Source: Chitinimonas prasina (GTDB lineage Bacteria; Pseudomonadota; Gammaproteobacteria; Burkholderiales; Chitinimonadaceae). Taken from it: a stretch of 64,000 bases of DNA. Under the pieces are notes generated by a model. It was not told the DNA's origin, ran no database searches, and saw only the letters and a program-made list of their open reading frames with translations. The translations under genes were made by a program, and so were the position numbers. Location: positions 1-64,000 of the forward strand of contig NZ_BSOG01000005.1 in NCBI RefSeq assembly GCF_030160395.1, in the 5' to 3' direction. Below are positions 17,828 through 26,384 of this stretch, one piece after another. Position 1 is the stretch's first letter, and each line of letters opens with the position of its first letter.

Positions 17828-19066
17828 TTACACCGCTTCCAGTGCCAGCAACTCGTCCACTGTCTGCCGCCGCCTTATCAGTCGGTCGGTATCGCCATCC
17901 ACCAACGCCTCGGCAATCAGGGGCCGTGAGTTGTAGTTGGACGACATGCTGGCGCCGTAAGCGCCGGTATCGTGTATGACCAGCAGATCGCCCACCCTGG
18001 CCCGCGGAAGCAAGCGTGGCAGTACCACCCCGCCATCGCCCTGGGTAAACACATCGCCCGATTCGCATAGCGGCCCGGCTACCACGCACTCGCCCAAGGG
18101 GCGCTCAGCAGCATCTGCCGCGATCACGCTCATGCCGTGAAAGCTGCCGTACATGGCCGGCCGCATCAGCTCGTTAAAGCCTGCATCCACCAGCACAAAA
18201 TGGTTGGCCCCCGCCTGCTTGGTGGCGCGCACCTCGGTCAGCAGGCAACCCGACTCAGCCACAAGGTAACGGCCGGGCTCGATTTCCAGCACCAAGGCAT
18301 GGCCCATGATGCGTTCGGCCTCGCGCCGGGCTGCATCCCACAGGCCAAAGTAATGCCCGGTATCCACCCTGGGCTCACCATCCTGATAAGGAATGGACAG
18401 GCCACCGCCGGTAGAGATGGCATGCAGATCGTACCCGGCGGCCTGGGTTTGCTGCACCAACCCCACCATGGCCCCGCACACCTCGCTCAGGTGGGCATAA
18501 TCCACGCCCGAGCCGATATGCATGTGCAAGCCCACCAGTTGCAGGCCATTGCTGCGCACCGCCGCCAGCGCCGTCAGCAGTTCGGTATGCCAGATACCGT
18601 GCTTGCTCTGCTCGCCGCCGGTATTGGTCTTATTGCTGTGACCATGGCCAAAACCAGGATTGATGCGCAGCCAGACCTTGTGCCCTGGCGAGGCGGCGCC
18701 CAGTTGGTGCAGCATATCGATGGAACCGGCATTCACCGTCACGCTATGCTCCACCACCGTAGCCAGGGTCGCGCGGTCCAGCAGGTCGGCGGTAAACACC
18801 ACACCCGGTGTATCGCCATCGGTGCTGTAGCCCGCTGCCAGCGCCCGCAATATCTCGCCGCGCGACACCGCATCCACCTGCACCCCCTGCTCGCGCATCA
18901 GTCGCAAGATATGTGTGTTGGAGCAGGCTTTCTGGGCAAACCGCACCACATCAAAGCACTTCAGTTCAGCGATACGCTGGCGTATCAGTGCCGCGTCGTA
19001 GACCCACAGCGGGGCGCCATAAGTTTGGGCTAGTGTGGCTAGGCGCTGGGCAGGCAAAGAGGGCAT
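17828..19066 (-). CDS. lysA: Diaminopimelate decarboxylase
   Basis: A 412-residue PLP-dependent fold-type III decarboxylase that makes L-lysine from meso-diaminopimelate, the last step of lysine synthesis. The PLP lysine is in VRFAQKACSN (Lys46). The glycine-rich phosphate loop (HAISTGGGLSIPY), the EPGRYLVA segment and the active-site GPLCESGDVF are all present. The AQKACSN form matches the gamma/betaproteobacterial LysA that is paired with LysR. It is divergent from the LysR-type gene across 91 bases, the classic lysA-lysR arrangement. Confidence 0.94.
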   Translation of the reverse strand: MPSLPAQRLATLAQTYGAPLWVYDAALIRQRIAELKCFDVVRFAQKACSNTHILRLMREQGVQVDAVSRGEILRALAAGYSTDGDTPGVVFTADLLDRATLATVVEHSVTVNAGSIDMLHQLGAASPGHKVWLRINPGFGHGHSNKTNTGGEQSKHGIWHTELLTALAAVRSNGLQLVGLHMHIGSGVDYAHLSEVCGAMVGLVQQTQAAGYDLHAISTGGGLSIPYQDGEPRVDTGHYFGLWDAARREAERIMGHALVLEIEPGRYLVAESGCLLTEVRATKQAGANHFVLVDAGFNELMRPAMYGSFHGMSVIAADAAERPLGECVVAGPLCESGDVFTQGDGGVVLPRLLPRARVGDLLVIHDTGAYGASMSSNYNSRPLIAEALVDGDTDRLIRRRQTVDELLALEAV

Positions 19067-19157
19067 GGCAGGTTACCGGTAAGGGATTGCTGCCATGGTG
19101 CGCTCGCGCTAGCATGCCGTCCAATGCACATTTTTGCCGTAGTCATTCATTCTGGAT

Positions 19158-20087
19158 ATGCCTGAGCCCATCTCCCACCGGCTGATCGAGATATTCCGCA
19201 CCGTCATGAGCACCGGCAATGTGACCGAGGCGGCACGGCTCATGCATAGCTCCCAGCCCACGCTCAGCCGCGAACTGGCCAGGCTGGAGGACATCCTGGG
19301 CTATGCCCTGTTCAGCCGCAGCAAAGGCCGCCTGCAAGCCACCGCCCAGGCACTGGCCCTGTATGCCGAGATACAGCGCAGCTACCAGGGCCTGGATCAG
19401 GTTATCAGCACGGCCCGGCAACTGGGCCGGGGCGAGCAAGGTCACCTCAGCATATTGAGCCTGCCGGCACTCACCCATGCCTTGCTACCTGCCGCCTGTG
19501 CCCGGTTCCTGGCATCGCATCCTGGCGTGCAGCTCTCCATCACCCCGCAAGAGTCGCCTTTGCTGGAAGCCTGGCTCAGCGGCCAGCGCTTCGACCTGGG
19601 CCTGACCGAGCACCACGACACCCCGCCGGGCACACACGCCCAGCCCTTGCTGCAGGCTGATGAGGTCTGCGTTCTGCCTGCGGGCCATCCATTGCTACAC
19701 AAGCCCGTCCTGACACCAGCCGACTTCGCTGGGCAGGCCTATATCAGTCTGTCGGCCCAGGATCCCTATCGCATATTGCTGGACCAGGTTTTTGCAGACC
19801 AGGGCATTGCCCGCCAGCAAAGGGTGGAAACCCACAGCGCCGTCGCCATCTGCGCCATGGTGAGCGAAGGCATAGGCCTCTCCATCATCAACCCACTCAC
19901 CGCCCTGGCCTTTGCCAGCGAACGCCTGCAATTGCGCCGCTTCAGCATCTCCATTCCCTACCGGCTGGGCCTGGTCCTGCCCGAGCACAGGCCGGCCACC
20001 CCGCTGCTGCCCCGCTTTGTCGCCGCGCTGGCTCATAGCGCAGACGATATCCAGGCCAGGCTGGCCCAGGCGGTGTGCCCACCCTAG
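19158..20087 (+). CDS. lysR: LysR, activator of lysA
   Basis: A 309-residue LysR-type regulator. Residues 5-65 hold the winged HTH (GNVTEAARLMHSSQPTLSREL); the rest is the ligand-binding domain, with stretches very close to E. coli LysR as I recall it (PQESPLLEAWLSGQRFDLGLTE; ETHSAVAICAMVSEGIG; INPLTALAFA). It is divergent from lysA across 91 bp (19067-19157), so that short region should hold the shared operator. In E. coli, LysR activates lysA and responds to diaminopimelate and lysine. Confidence 0.9.
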   Translation: MPEPISHRLIEIFRTVMSTGNVTEAARLMHSSQPTLSRELARLEDILGYALFSRSKGRLQATAQALALYAEIQRSYQGLDQVISTARQLGRGEQGHLSILSLPALTHALLPAACARFLASHPGVQLSITPQESPLLEAWLSGQRFDLGLTEHHDTPPGTHAQPLLQADEVCVLPAGHPLLHKPVLTPADFAGQAYISLSAQDPYRILLDQVFADQGIARQQRVETHSAVAICAMVSEGIGLSIINPLTALAFASERLQLRRFSISIPYRLGLVLPEHRPATPLLPRFVAALAHSADDIQARLAQAVCPP

Positions 20088-20109
20088 GCATAAGCGGCTG
20101 TTCAGGCGC

Positions 20110-21006
20110 TTACGGCCGCGCCCGCAGCTCCACCGCCAGATCATCCCACCACCCCGCCACACCCAAGGGTGTCTCCGGCGACAAAGTGGGGTTGGGTATG
20201 CGCAATACCCGCCGCCCATGCAAAGGCAGGTCACGCAGCACCAAGCGCTTGTAGTCCTGATAGCGGCGCTCAAACTGGCCACTCCGAATCAGGCGCTCCA
20301 GGCCATGTTCTATCCGCCTCGCCACTTTCTCTCCCTCTGGCGTGCGGGGCACGAAGAAGTAACGCGGTAGCGGGTAATACAGCATCAATTCCCGCTCTAT
20401 CGCCAGGTTGGGCAAGACTTTGCGCTGTACCGCCAGCTCATCGGCAATCTCGTTCACCCCGCGTGAGAACAGATCAAAGCGGCCCACATCGAGCATGCGA
20501 AACAAGCCCGCATAACCCTCGCCTTCCACCACATGCAGGCCAGCTGCACGCAGTATCCGCACATCCACCCAAGTGCGGTCCTGCCCTATGCCAAAGCGCG
20601 CCAGATCATTCAGGCTGCGCACCCCCGTCAGCCGCGCCTGGGTGTCGCTGCGTATCAGGAACAAGCGATAGCCGGTCAAGCCTTTGTCCAGGGGCACGCG
20701 TATGGGCCTGAGCTGGCCCTCCAGCTCTGGCGAGGTGGTACGGACAATGATATTGACCAGACCGTTGGGTGTCGCCACCTCTCGGGCCGCCCGCGAGGCA
20801 CTCATGCTCTCGTTCGCACTGGTAATCACATAGGGGCCATACTTGCCCGCATTGGTCGCCAGCACAGCGGCCAGCAGCTCCCAATAGTATTCATAGCGCT
20901 TATCGCCCGGCGTCTGCCCTGGCGGGTAGACCAGGCGCAAGGGGGCGGCCATCGCATTCATGGCGCCAAGACACAGCAGAGCAATCAGGAGAACACGCCA
21001 AACCAT
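20110..21006 (-). CDS. Periplasmic substrate-binding-like protein
   Basis: A 298-residue exported protein starting MVWRVLLIALLCLG, a signal peptide cleaved after AMA (about residue 20). The mature part resembles type-II binding proteins of the SBP_bac_3 kind (RLVYPPGQ at the start; later GIGQDRTWVDVRILRAAG and the two-lobe length). No ABC-transporter partners are adjacent. The frame extends 39 codons upstream, but only the internal start gives a signal peptide. Ligand unknown. Confidence 0.75.
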   Translation of the reverse strand: MVWRVLLIALLCLGAMNAMAAPLRLVYPPGQTPGDKRYEYYWELLAAVLATNAGKYGPYVITSANESMSASRAAREVATPNGLVNIIVRTTSPELEGQLRPIRVPLDKGLTGYRLFLIRSDTQARLTGVRSLNDLARFGIGQDRTWVDVRILRAAGLHVVEGEGYAGLFRMLDVGRFDLFSRGVNEIADELAVQRKVLPNLAIERELMLYYPLPRYFFVPRTPEGEKVARRIEHGLERLIRSGQFERRYQDYKRLVLRDLPLHGRRVLRIPNPTLSPETPLGVAGWWDDLAVELRARP

Positions 21007-21271
21007 GGACAAATTCCAAACCGGTTTCCACCCGTGTGGCTTGAAGTCAGCGGCAGTATCGCCACCGCCCGGAGGCGCTTTCCAGCTGCCTCTGTACCAG
21101 CCAAAGCACAGCGGAAATACCAACTACAACGCAGCATGCAAGGAGAAATGCTTCACGAACGAGGTTACTGGAAGCGCCCACGCGTGGCGCTGCAATAAAA
21201 GATAGCACCCACATCATAGCTGCTGAAAACAGCATGCTGCAGGCCACCGGTGACAACCATGCCAGAGCTAC

Positions 21272-21311
21272 CAAAAAAATGGCGGGAAACCGCTACACAC
21301 GGCCTCCCGCC
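21272..21311 (-). terminator. Terminator of the PI-PLC/lectin gene
   Basis: On the minus strand, a 12-bp stem with two G-U pairs (GGCGGGAGGCCG / CGGTTTCCCGCC), a 7-nt loop and then ATTTTTTT, 24 nt past the stop of the gene at 21336-23249. The rest of the roughly 330-base space to the next gene shows no convincing gene. Confidence 0.85.
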
Positions 21312-21335
21312 CACCTCACCGATCGCGGCGCAGGT

Positions 21336-23249
21336 TTACTTGTAGATCACGCCCAATCTGTCCACGAACTTGCCAGACCGGCCATAAAAGCCCGCAATGT
21401 CTTCTACTCGTACTTCCTGGCAGCTACCTTTGCGCTCACCGCCCTCTATGCTGCGACCCTTGCTGCTGGTGAACTTGACGTAGTCCACATGCTTGCCCTC
21501 CGAGCACAGCGTAGCCTGGGTCAAGCGCTCGCCAGCGCGGATATCCAGCCACAGCGTCTTGCTGCTTCCGCCATCGCCACCGTAGCTCACCATATCGCCG
21601 TTGTTGTAGACCACGCTGATCTGGTCCAGCCGGCGGCCGGTACGGATGAAGATCTGGTTAAGCTGCTTGGGTACATGCACCTCCATATCGAAAGAGGCAC
21701 CACCATCACCGCCCACCGCACTGGCGTATAACCCACCACGGCTACGCCAATTGCCCTCCTCCCGCGCATCGTTGTAAGCCACCCATGCGGTTCCCCTACC
21801 TGCTGCAGCCTTGGCGGCCAGCAAGCGCTGGTAGTCGCGCCAGCTGCCGGGATAAGCAAACACATAGCTGCTATTCATCGCCTGGCAAGCCTCCTGGCCT
21901 TGCGTCCACGGCCCGGTGGCCTGCGTCACAAACCACTCACCCGCGCTGTTCTTGCAGGCAAAGGCCTGGTTCTCGGCGCAGCTGGCATCATTGAGCCTGC
22001 CGCTGCCCCAGGAGGCAGCACAGTGCTCGGTACCGCCCATATTGTCCGGCTGGCGCTCATCCCACAGATACAGATCGCGGCTCCACTGCCCTTCTTTGGC
22101 CAGATCGCTATAGCCTATCCAGACCTCCGTCGCCCCCTTGGCCGCCTTCAAGGCCTTGTTCTCGGTTGCATTGGCAGGTGTGCCAAACTTGAAGCCATCA
22201 CCGAACTCACGGGCACAGGTTTCCGGCCCATGGCGCCAGGCACCTGCGGCCTGCGTGATCTTCCAGTTCTTGCTGTCGTCGCGGCAGGCATAGCGCGCCG
22301 ATGCAGTGCACACATAATCATTCCACCGGCCACTGGCGGCACTGATGGCGCAATGCTCGTTATTGCCGGCATTGTTCGGTTCCCCTTCGGCCCAGCTCCA
22401 TACCGCAGTCCGTAAACGGCCATCGCTGGGGCTGAGGTAGTCGAGATTCACCGTATTGATGCCCTCGGCCAGATACCGAGCAATATCGCTGCCCGAGTAA
22501 TACACCCGCTTACCCGCCGCCAGCGACGCCTTGGTCATGTCCTCCGCCCTGCGGCCTATGCCACCCAGGCCCTTGAAGGCAAACGTATCGTAGCCATAGT
22601 CATCACAGTCGCGGCGCTGGTCGTCGTAAACAATCACCTGCTTGCCCGCCGCCAGCACCTGCGCCTTGGTCAGATCGTCCGGAATGTTCATGCAACTCTT
22701 GGGCCGGTAAAGATACCCCCCGATATAGCGCTTCACCATGTCGCGCAATTCGTCTTGGTGCGTATTCAAATACCCCTCTATATACAGTATCAATACCTGG
22801 TCTTTTGCCTCATCGCTCTTGAGCCACTTCTCAATATCCTGCAAATCTTCCGACAGATATTTATCAAACATGCTGCAGCCCGCATGGTTCGATTCGCCAT
22901 GGCAAAGCAACAGTTCATCACGATAGGTCGTGGTATTGACCATCTTGGTGGTCCAGTGCACATCCAGCTCAATATAACGTGCGCCCAGGCGCAATTGATC
23001 GTAAACCGAATAAGACTGCTGCGGATCCAGATAGCGATATGCCGTGGTGTCTACGCTGGAATTAAAACTGTTGTGGGTGCCTATCATGCTGTTTTCTGAC
23101 AGCGGCGTATCCAGATCCAGCAAACGCTGCTGCTTCCAGGCCTTGCCCTCAAAGCTGTGCTGAAAGTCATCCACCGCCCCAGCCTGCGCCGCAAGCGGTG
23201 CCAGACAAGCAGCGGCCAATGCCATGGCATTGATTTTCCAATTCCTCAT
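21336..23249 (-). CDS. Secreted PI-PLC-like phosphodiesterase with C-type lectin and jacalin domains
   Basis: A 637-residue exported protein. Residues 1-23 are a signal peptide. Residues about 25-280 are a PI-PLC X-type barrel with both catalytic histidines in place (GTHNS, His59; LLCHGES, His117). C-type-lectin-like sequence follows: a C-terminal half with EPN (290-292) and WND (309-311), a full domain (about 328-432) with QPD (400-402) and LND (419-421), and an N-terminal half (about 438-503). Residues 510-637 resemble a jacalin-like beta-prism (VVYNNGDMVSYGGDGG). EPN and QPD are the classic mannose- and galactose-type signatures. It likely acts outside the cell on glycosylated surfaces. 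Confidence 0.85.
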   Translation of the reverse strand: MRNWKINAMALAAACLAPLAAQAGAVDDFQHSFEGKAWKQQRLLDLDTPLSENSMIGTHNSFNSSVDTTAYRYLDPQQSYSVYDQLRLGARYIELDVHWTTKMVNTTTYRDELLLCHGESNHAGCSMFDKYLSEDLQDIEKWLKSDEAKDQVLILYIEGYLNTHQDELRDMVKRYIGGYLYRPKSCMNIPDDLTKAQVLAAGKQVIVYDDQRRDCDDYGYDTFAFKGLGGIGRRAEDMTKASLAAGKRVYYSGSDIARYLAEGINTVNLDYLSPSDGRLRTAVWSWAEGEPNNAGNNEHCAISAASGRWNDYVCTASARYACRDDSKNWKITQAAGAWRHGPETCAREFGDGFKFGTPANATENKALKAAKGATEVWIGYSDLAKEGQWSRDLYLWDERQPDNMGGTEHCAASWGSGRLNDASCAENQAFACKNSAGEWFVTQATGPWTQGQEACQAMNSSYVFAYPGSWRDYQRLLAAKAAAGRGTAWVAYNDAREEGNWRSRGGLYASAVGGDGGASFDMEVHVPKQLNQIFIRTGRRLDQISVVYNNGDMVSYGGDGGSSKTLWLDIRAGERLTQATLCSEGKHVDYVKFTSSKGRSIEGGERKGSCQEVRVEDIAGFYGRSGKFVDRLGVIYK

Positions 23250-23516
23250 ATTTCCTTCTCCCTATTGTGAGCAAAGACAAACCCAGGCAAACCCTTGGTT
23301 AATACCCCTTCAAGGCCGCCGGTTTATCAAAATGCACAATCCATTTCCCAATAAGCGCACGCCACACCGCCTTGCAACAAAAGCGAGGTGTCTGGGAGTG
23401 CCCTAAAGATGAATGATTCGTGCAGCCACCACTATAAGGATCGACAACCATAGGCTGAATACGCAAAATTGCGTATTTGGCAAGGCAGCATGCCCCACCC
23501 AGCAAGCTATCGTCCC
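23250..23516. other. Gene-less interval upstream of the PI-PLC gene
   Basis: The promoter side of the PI-PLC/lectin gene. It holds that gene's ribosome-binding site (AGGAAAT-like just before the ATG) and no credible coding frame; frames on the plus strand lack start signals. With the adjoining terminator, the full gene-free space is about 340 bases. Confidence 0.4.
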
Positions 23517-23552
23517 GTCAAAACACAAGGGGCCAGCCATACGGCCAGCCCC
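23517..23552 (-). terminator. Terminator of the MltF-type gene
   Basis: On the minus strand, a 10-bp stem with two G-U pairs (GGGGCTGGCC / GGCTGGCCCC), a GTAT loop and a T-rich tail (TTGTGTTTT), about 40 nt past the stop of the gene at 23591. Confidence 0.82.
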
Positions 23553-23590
23553 TGTCATGCCACACCAAGCCCCCACAAAACGCAGCCCGG

Positions 23591-25024
23591 TTATTTCGCC
23601 GCCGCGTCTATCCCCAGCCGAACCCCTTCCGGATTGGCCACCGTCACCTGGTCGTCAAACGGCGGAAACATCGTCTGTACCGGTTTCTCGAATCGCACCA
23701 GGATGTCGTAATAGCTGCGCACGTTCTCGACGAAGATGACGGTTTCACCACCTCGGGCAAAGCCATACTTCAGCGTGCTGAAATACTCATAGTTACGCAG
23801 CAGCGGTATCACCGTTTTCAGGTCTGTCCAGCTGTTCGGGTTCTTGCCCAAGCGTTGCGCCAGCACCCGGGCATCCTCCAGGTGCGCCACCCCGATGTTG
23901 TAGCTGGCCAGCGCCAGCCAGGCCCGGTCGGGTTCCGCTATCCGTGGCGACAAGCGCTCGCGCAGCATATTGATGTATTTGGCCCCCCCCATGATGCTCT
24001 GCTTGGCATCCAGCCGGTTTTCCACCCCCAGCCGGTCGGCCGTATCCGTGGTCAGCATCATCATGCCCCGTACGCCATAGGCACTGGTCGCAAACGGGTC
24101 CCAGTGCGATTCCTGGTAGCTCAGTGCCGCCAGCATCCGCCAATCCAGCCCATAGCGCGCTTCCGCCTCGATAAACAGGGGGCGGAACTTGGGCAACACG
24201 GTATTACGCCGGCTCAGGAAGGTGGTCGCATCAATCGGCTGCAAACGGTTCGCATGGCCGTAATAGCGGTCTATCAGGCGCGCCAGCGTGCCATCCTTCT
24301 GTATCCGGGCAAAATACACTTTCAGGCGATCCACAAAGGGTTTCGGCGCATCCGCAGGCCAAGCCCAAGCCACCGGCAAGGCATCGGCCACCTCGAACGC
24401 CACCCCCACCCCAGGGTGGAAGTTCTGCGCCACCTCCGCCCCCTTGCCATCCACGATAGCGTAATCGATCAGGCCGTTCTCCACCTTCTCGATCAACTCC
24501 TCCGTATCCTGATACTGCGCCTCGTTCCAGGCCAGTTGCGGATACTTGGGCTGCAGCTCGCGCATGGTGGGCGCAAACAGACTGGCCACCATCAAAATAC
24601 CCTTGCCCAGATCACCCAGACCACGGGGCTTGCGCTCCTCGGTGCGGTACACCAACACCGGCCGGTGACCAAAATAGGCTGGGCCAAACTGCACCCCCTC
24701 CGCCTGGTGCCGCGCCATCCCCACCCCAAGATGCGCCTCGTGCGCCGCCACCCGCATGGGCATCTCGGCCACCCGGGGCGACACCACGAACTTCACCTTC
24801 ACCCCCAGCTCACCCGCCAAGCCCGTCACCAGGTCGTAATCCAACCCGGCATACTTGCCCTCGGCATCCACATAAAAGCTGGTCGCCCCGTTACGTATCA
24901 GCACCACCATCTCGCCCGTCTCGCTCAAGGGCGCCACAGGCTTGATCTCGGTCTCGACCGGCGCAGGCGTACACCCCACCAGCAAGCCCAGTGCTATCCA
25001 CCACAGTTGGCGCAGCATGCGCAT
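23591..25024 (-). CDS. mltF: Lipoprotein lytic transglycosylase, MltF type
   Basis: A 477-residue envelope enzyme that cleaves peptidoglycan glycan strands. The N-terminus MRMLRQLWWIALGLLVGC is a lipoprotein signal with Cys18 as the lipid-attachment residue. Residues about 40-270 are a periplasmic-binding-like domain. The C-terminal SLT domain has the catalytic glutamate in LSYQESHWDPFATSAYGVRG. This two-domain order defines MltF. The start at 25024 has AAGGGGA 5 nt upstream. The classic E. coli MltF is membrane-anchored in a similar way; here the lipobox is explicit. Confidence 0.9.
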   Translation of the reverse strand: MRMLRQLWWIALGLLVGCTPAPVETEIKPVAPLSETGEMVVLIRNGATSFYVDAEGKYAGLDYDLVTGLAGELGVKVKFVVSPRVAEMPMRVAAHEAHLGVGMARHQAEGVQFGPAYFGHRPVLVYRTEERKPRGLGDLGKGILMVASLFAPTMRELQPKYPQLAWNEAQYQDTEELIEKVENGLIDYAIVDGKGAEVAQNFHPGVGVAFEVADALPVAWAWPADAPKPFVDRLKVYFARIQKDGTLARLIDRYYGHANRLQPIDATTFLSRRNTVLPKFRPLFIEAEARYGLDWRMLAALSYQESHWDPFATSAYGVRGMMMLTTDTADRLGVENRLDAKQSIMGGAKYINMLRERLSPRIAEPDRAWLALASYNIGVAHLEDARVLAQRLGKNPNSWTDLKTVIPLLRNYEYFSTLKYGFARGGETVIFVENVRSYYDILVRFEKPVQTMFPPFDDQVTVANPEGVRLGIDAAAK

Positions 25025-25123
25025 GTCATCCCCTTGTCCATCCCGCGATTGTGCCACGACCACGCAAAAAACATATGGGTTGACAAGCCGCCAATGAATA
25101 GACACAATGCGCGCCTTCGAGCC

Positions 25124-25213
25124 GGAGAGGTGGCAGAGTGGTCGAATGTACCTGACTCGAAATCAGGCGATGCGGCAACGTATCCGTGGGTTCGAATCCC
25201 ACCCTCTCCGCCA
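25124..25213 (+). tRNA. tRNA-Ser(CGA)
   Basis: Acceptor GGAGAGG pairs with CCTCTCC, with an encoded CCA. The anticodon arm is CCTGA-CTCGAAA-TCAGG, giving CGA (reads UCG). A long variable arm, as in class II tRNAs, and a T loop GGTTCGAATCC are present. It is followed by a strong terminator. Confidence 0.97.
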
Positions 25214-25221
25214 AGTACAGC

Positions 25222-25258
25222 AAGGCCCAGCATGTTCTACATGCTGGGCCTTTTGCTT
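25222..25258 (+). terminator. Terminator of tRNA-Ser
   Basis: Perfect 13-bp stem AAGGCCCAGCATG / CATGCTGGGCCTT with a 5-nt loop and a T-rich tail, 9 nt after the tRNA. Confidence 0.92.
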
Positions 25259-25579
25259 GTTATGTTCGCTCCGCGAACAGGGCGCTGCTTCGTAGGTAAC
25301 CATCCCGCGACCCGTTTATCCAGCTTAGCCGCAGGGCCCCGAGCTTGCTCAGCGTCGCTCACAAGCCCAAGCCTAGCAGTGCCGGCTAGGCGTGTGAAAA
25401 AGCGCACGGCAACTAGTGCGCAGGTACGGCAAGCTTGCACAACAACATCCGAGGGGATTTGTTGGCCGCTCCTGGTTACCATCACGGTGCCGCAGAGCCC
25501 CCCGTGCTGACCCCACCCAGCCCACCCCGCACATGCTAGCTGCACCCGACCACACTTTCCGATAGAATGCCGCCCGCGC
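25259..25579. other. Gene-less interval between the two tRNA genes
   Basis: About 320 bases with no credible gene. A 154-codon minus-strand frame runs across it and into the tRNA-Arg gene and is rejected. It contains the promoter of tRNA-Arg near its right end, and no recognised repeat or att-like duplication. Confidence 0.45.
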
Positions 25580-25654
25580 GCTCTTGTAGTTAAATGGATA
25601 TAACGGCCCCCTCCTAAGGGGCAGTTACAGGTTCGATTCCTGTCGAGAGCGCCA
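25580..25654 (+). tRNA. tRNA-Arg(CCT)
   Basis: Acceptor GCTCTTG pairs with CGAGAGC (one G-U), discriminator G and encoded CCA. D arm GTTAAATGGATATAAC is close to the E. coli tRNA-Arg(CCU) D arm. The anticodon arm is GCCCC-CTCCTAA-GGGGC, giving CCU (reads AGG). T loop GGTTCGATTCC. The intervening 25655-25905 holds nothing recognisable. Confidence 0.96.
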
Positions 25655-25905
25655 GTCTCCGCAGCATCTGTCTCAGCACTCCCCGCAATCACACTCGCCA
25701 TCGTTGCCGAGTACCAGAACCCGCTGCATCAGCGTAATAGCGCCCCATAGGTTCGCAAGGGCGTTGCACTCTTGACCGGTCGGTTCTCTTGCAAGTGCGG
25801 GAAACACCCCAACACCCACTGCCTGGGCAACCTGCCCTCCATACCGCCCGGGCAAGCGGGGATGAACCGCCCCGGTGGAGCGACTCCGGCTTGAGCCAAT
25901 TCGAA

Positions 25906-25935
25906 AAAAACCCCGCCACAAACGGCGGGGTTTTT
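25906..25935 (-). terminator. Terminator of the repeat-bearing hypothetical gene
   Basis: Perfect stem CCCCGCC / GGCGGGG (25911-25917 and 25924-25930) flanked by A5 and T5, so it can work in both directions; it lies 26 nt past the stop of the minus-strand gene at 25961. Confidence 0.9.
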
Positions 25936-25960
25936 ATCAGGTCAGATAACAGCGGCGCTG

Positions 25961-26305
25961 TTAGCTGTCTTCAGACTGCTTGCTGGCCTCGGCCAGCAAA
26001 TCGGCCAGGTCCATGCCATAGCGTGCCGCCACTTTTTCTGCGGCCTCCATCAATTCACGCTTTTCCCGCAACCGGTCCAGCTTCGAATGGGTTTCTGCCT
26101 CGCGTTCGCGCTGCAATGAGCGCCAGCCATCGCCGCTGTCAAACAAGGCCTCGGCCGCAGCACGGGCCTGGCTGACGGTGGTTTCCGCCTCTCGCTCACG
26201 GTTGCTGCTGCGTGCACCTTCCAGCGGCGCAAACAGCGCCTCGGCCGCAGCGCGGAGATCCTCTACGGGGGCGGAATTACGAGGGTTATTGGGACGGTTA
26301 GACAT
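25961..26305 (-). CDS. Hypothetical protein with an internal 30-residue repeat
   Basis: A 114-residue charged, helical, cytoplasmic protein. Residues 18-42 (RAAAEALFAPLEGARSSNRE then REAET) and 48-72 (RAAAEALFDSGDGWRSLQRE then REAET) are two copies of the same element, 30 residues apart. The C-terminal half (KLDRLREKRELMEAAEKVAARYG) looks like a coiled coil and ends in an acidic tail. I do not recognise a family; a nucleoid- or H-NS-like helical fold is only a weak analogy. The ATG at 26305 has a poor ribosome site, and a TTG at 26323 is possible. Confidence 0.68.
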   Translation of the reverse strand: MSNRPNNPRNSAPVEDLRAAAEALFAPLEGARSSNREREAETTVSQARAAAEALFDSGDGWRSLQREREAETHSKLDRLREKRELMEAAEKVAARYGMDLADLLAEASKQSEDS

Positions 26306-26384
26306 CCTGCTATGACCAATCAAGTCCGATTAAACGAATAAAGATGATGGTAGTCGGCCCCAGGCCAAAGCCTGGAGCGCCGCA

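Noticed and set aside
17392-17929. Coding frames inside the 161-bp repeats
   Set aside because: They only repeat the repeat unit and have no ribosome-binding sites.
21047-21274. Small two-helix membrane protein on the minus strand
   Set aside because: Hydrophobic pattern is suggestive, but it starts on a TTG inside the terminator T tract, with no Shine-Dalgarno.
23477-25510. 677-codon plus-strand frame opposite the MltF-type gene
   Set aside because: A GC-skew shadow: it is antisense to a protein with complete motifs and crosses the tRNA-Ser gene.
25237-25701. 154-codon minus-strand frame over the tRNA-Arg region
   Set aside because: It is antisense to a clear tRNA, and its composition is a shadow of GC-rich non-coding DNA.
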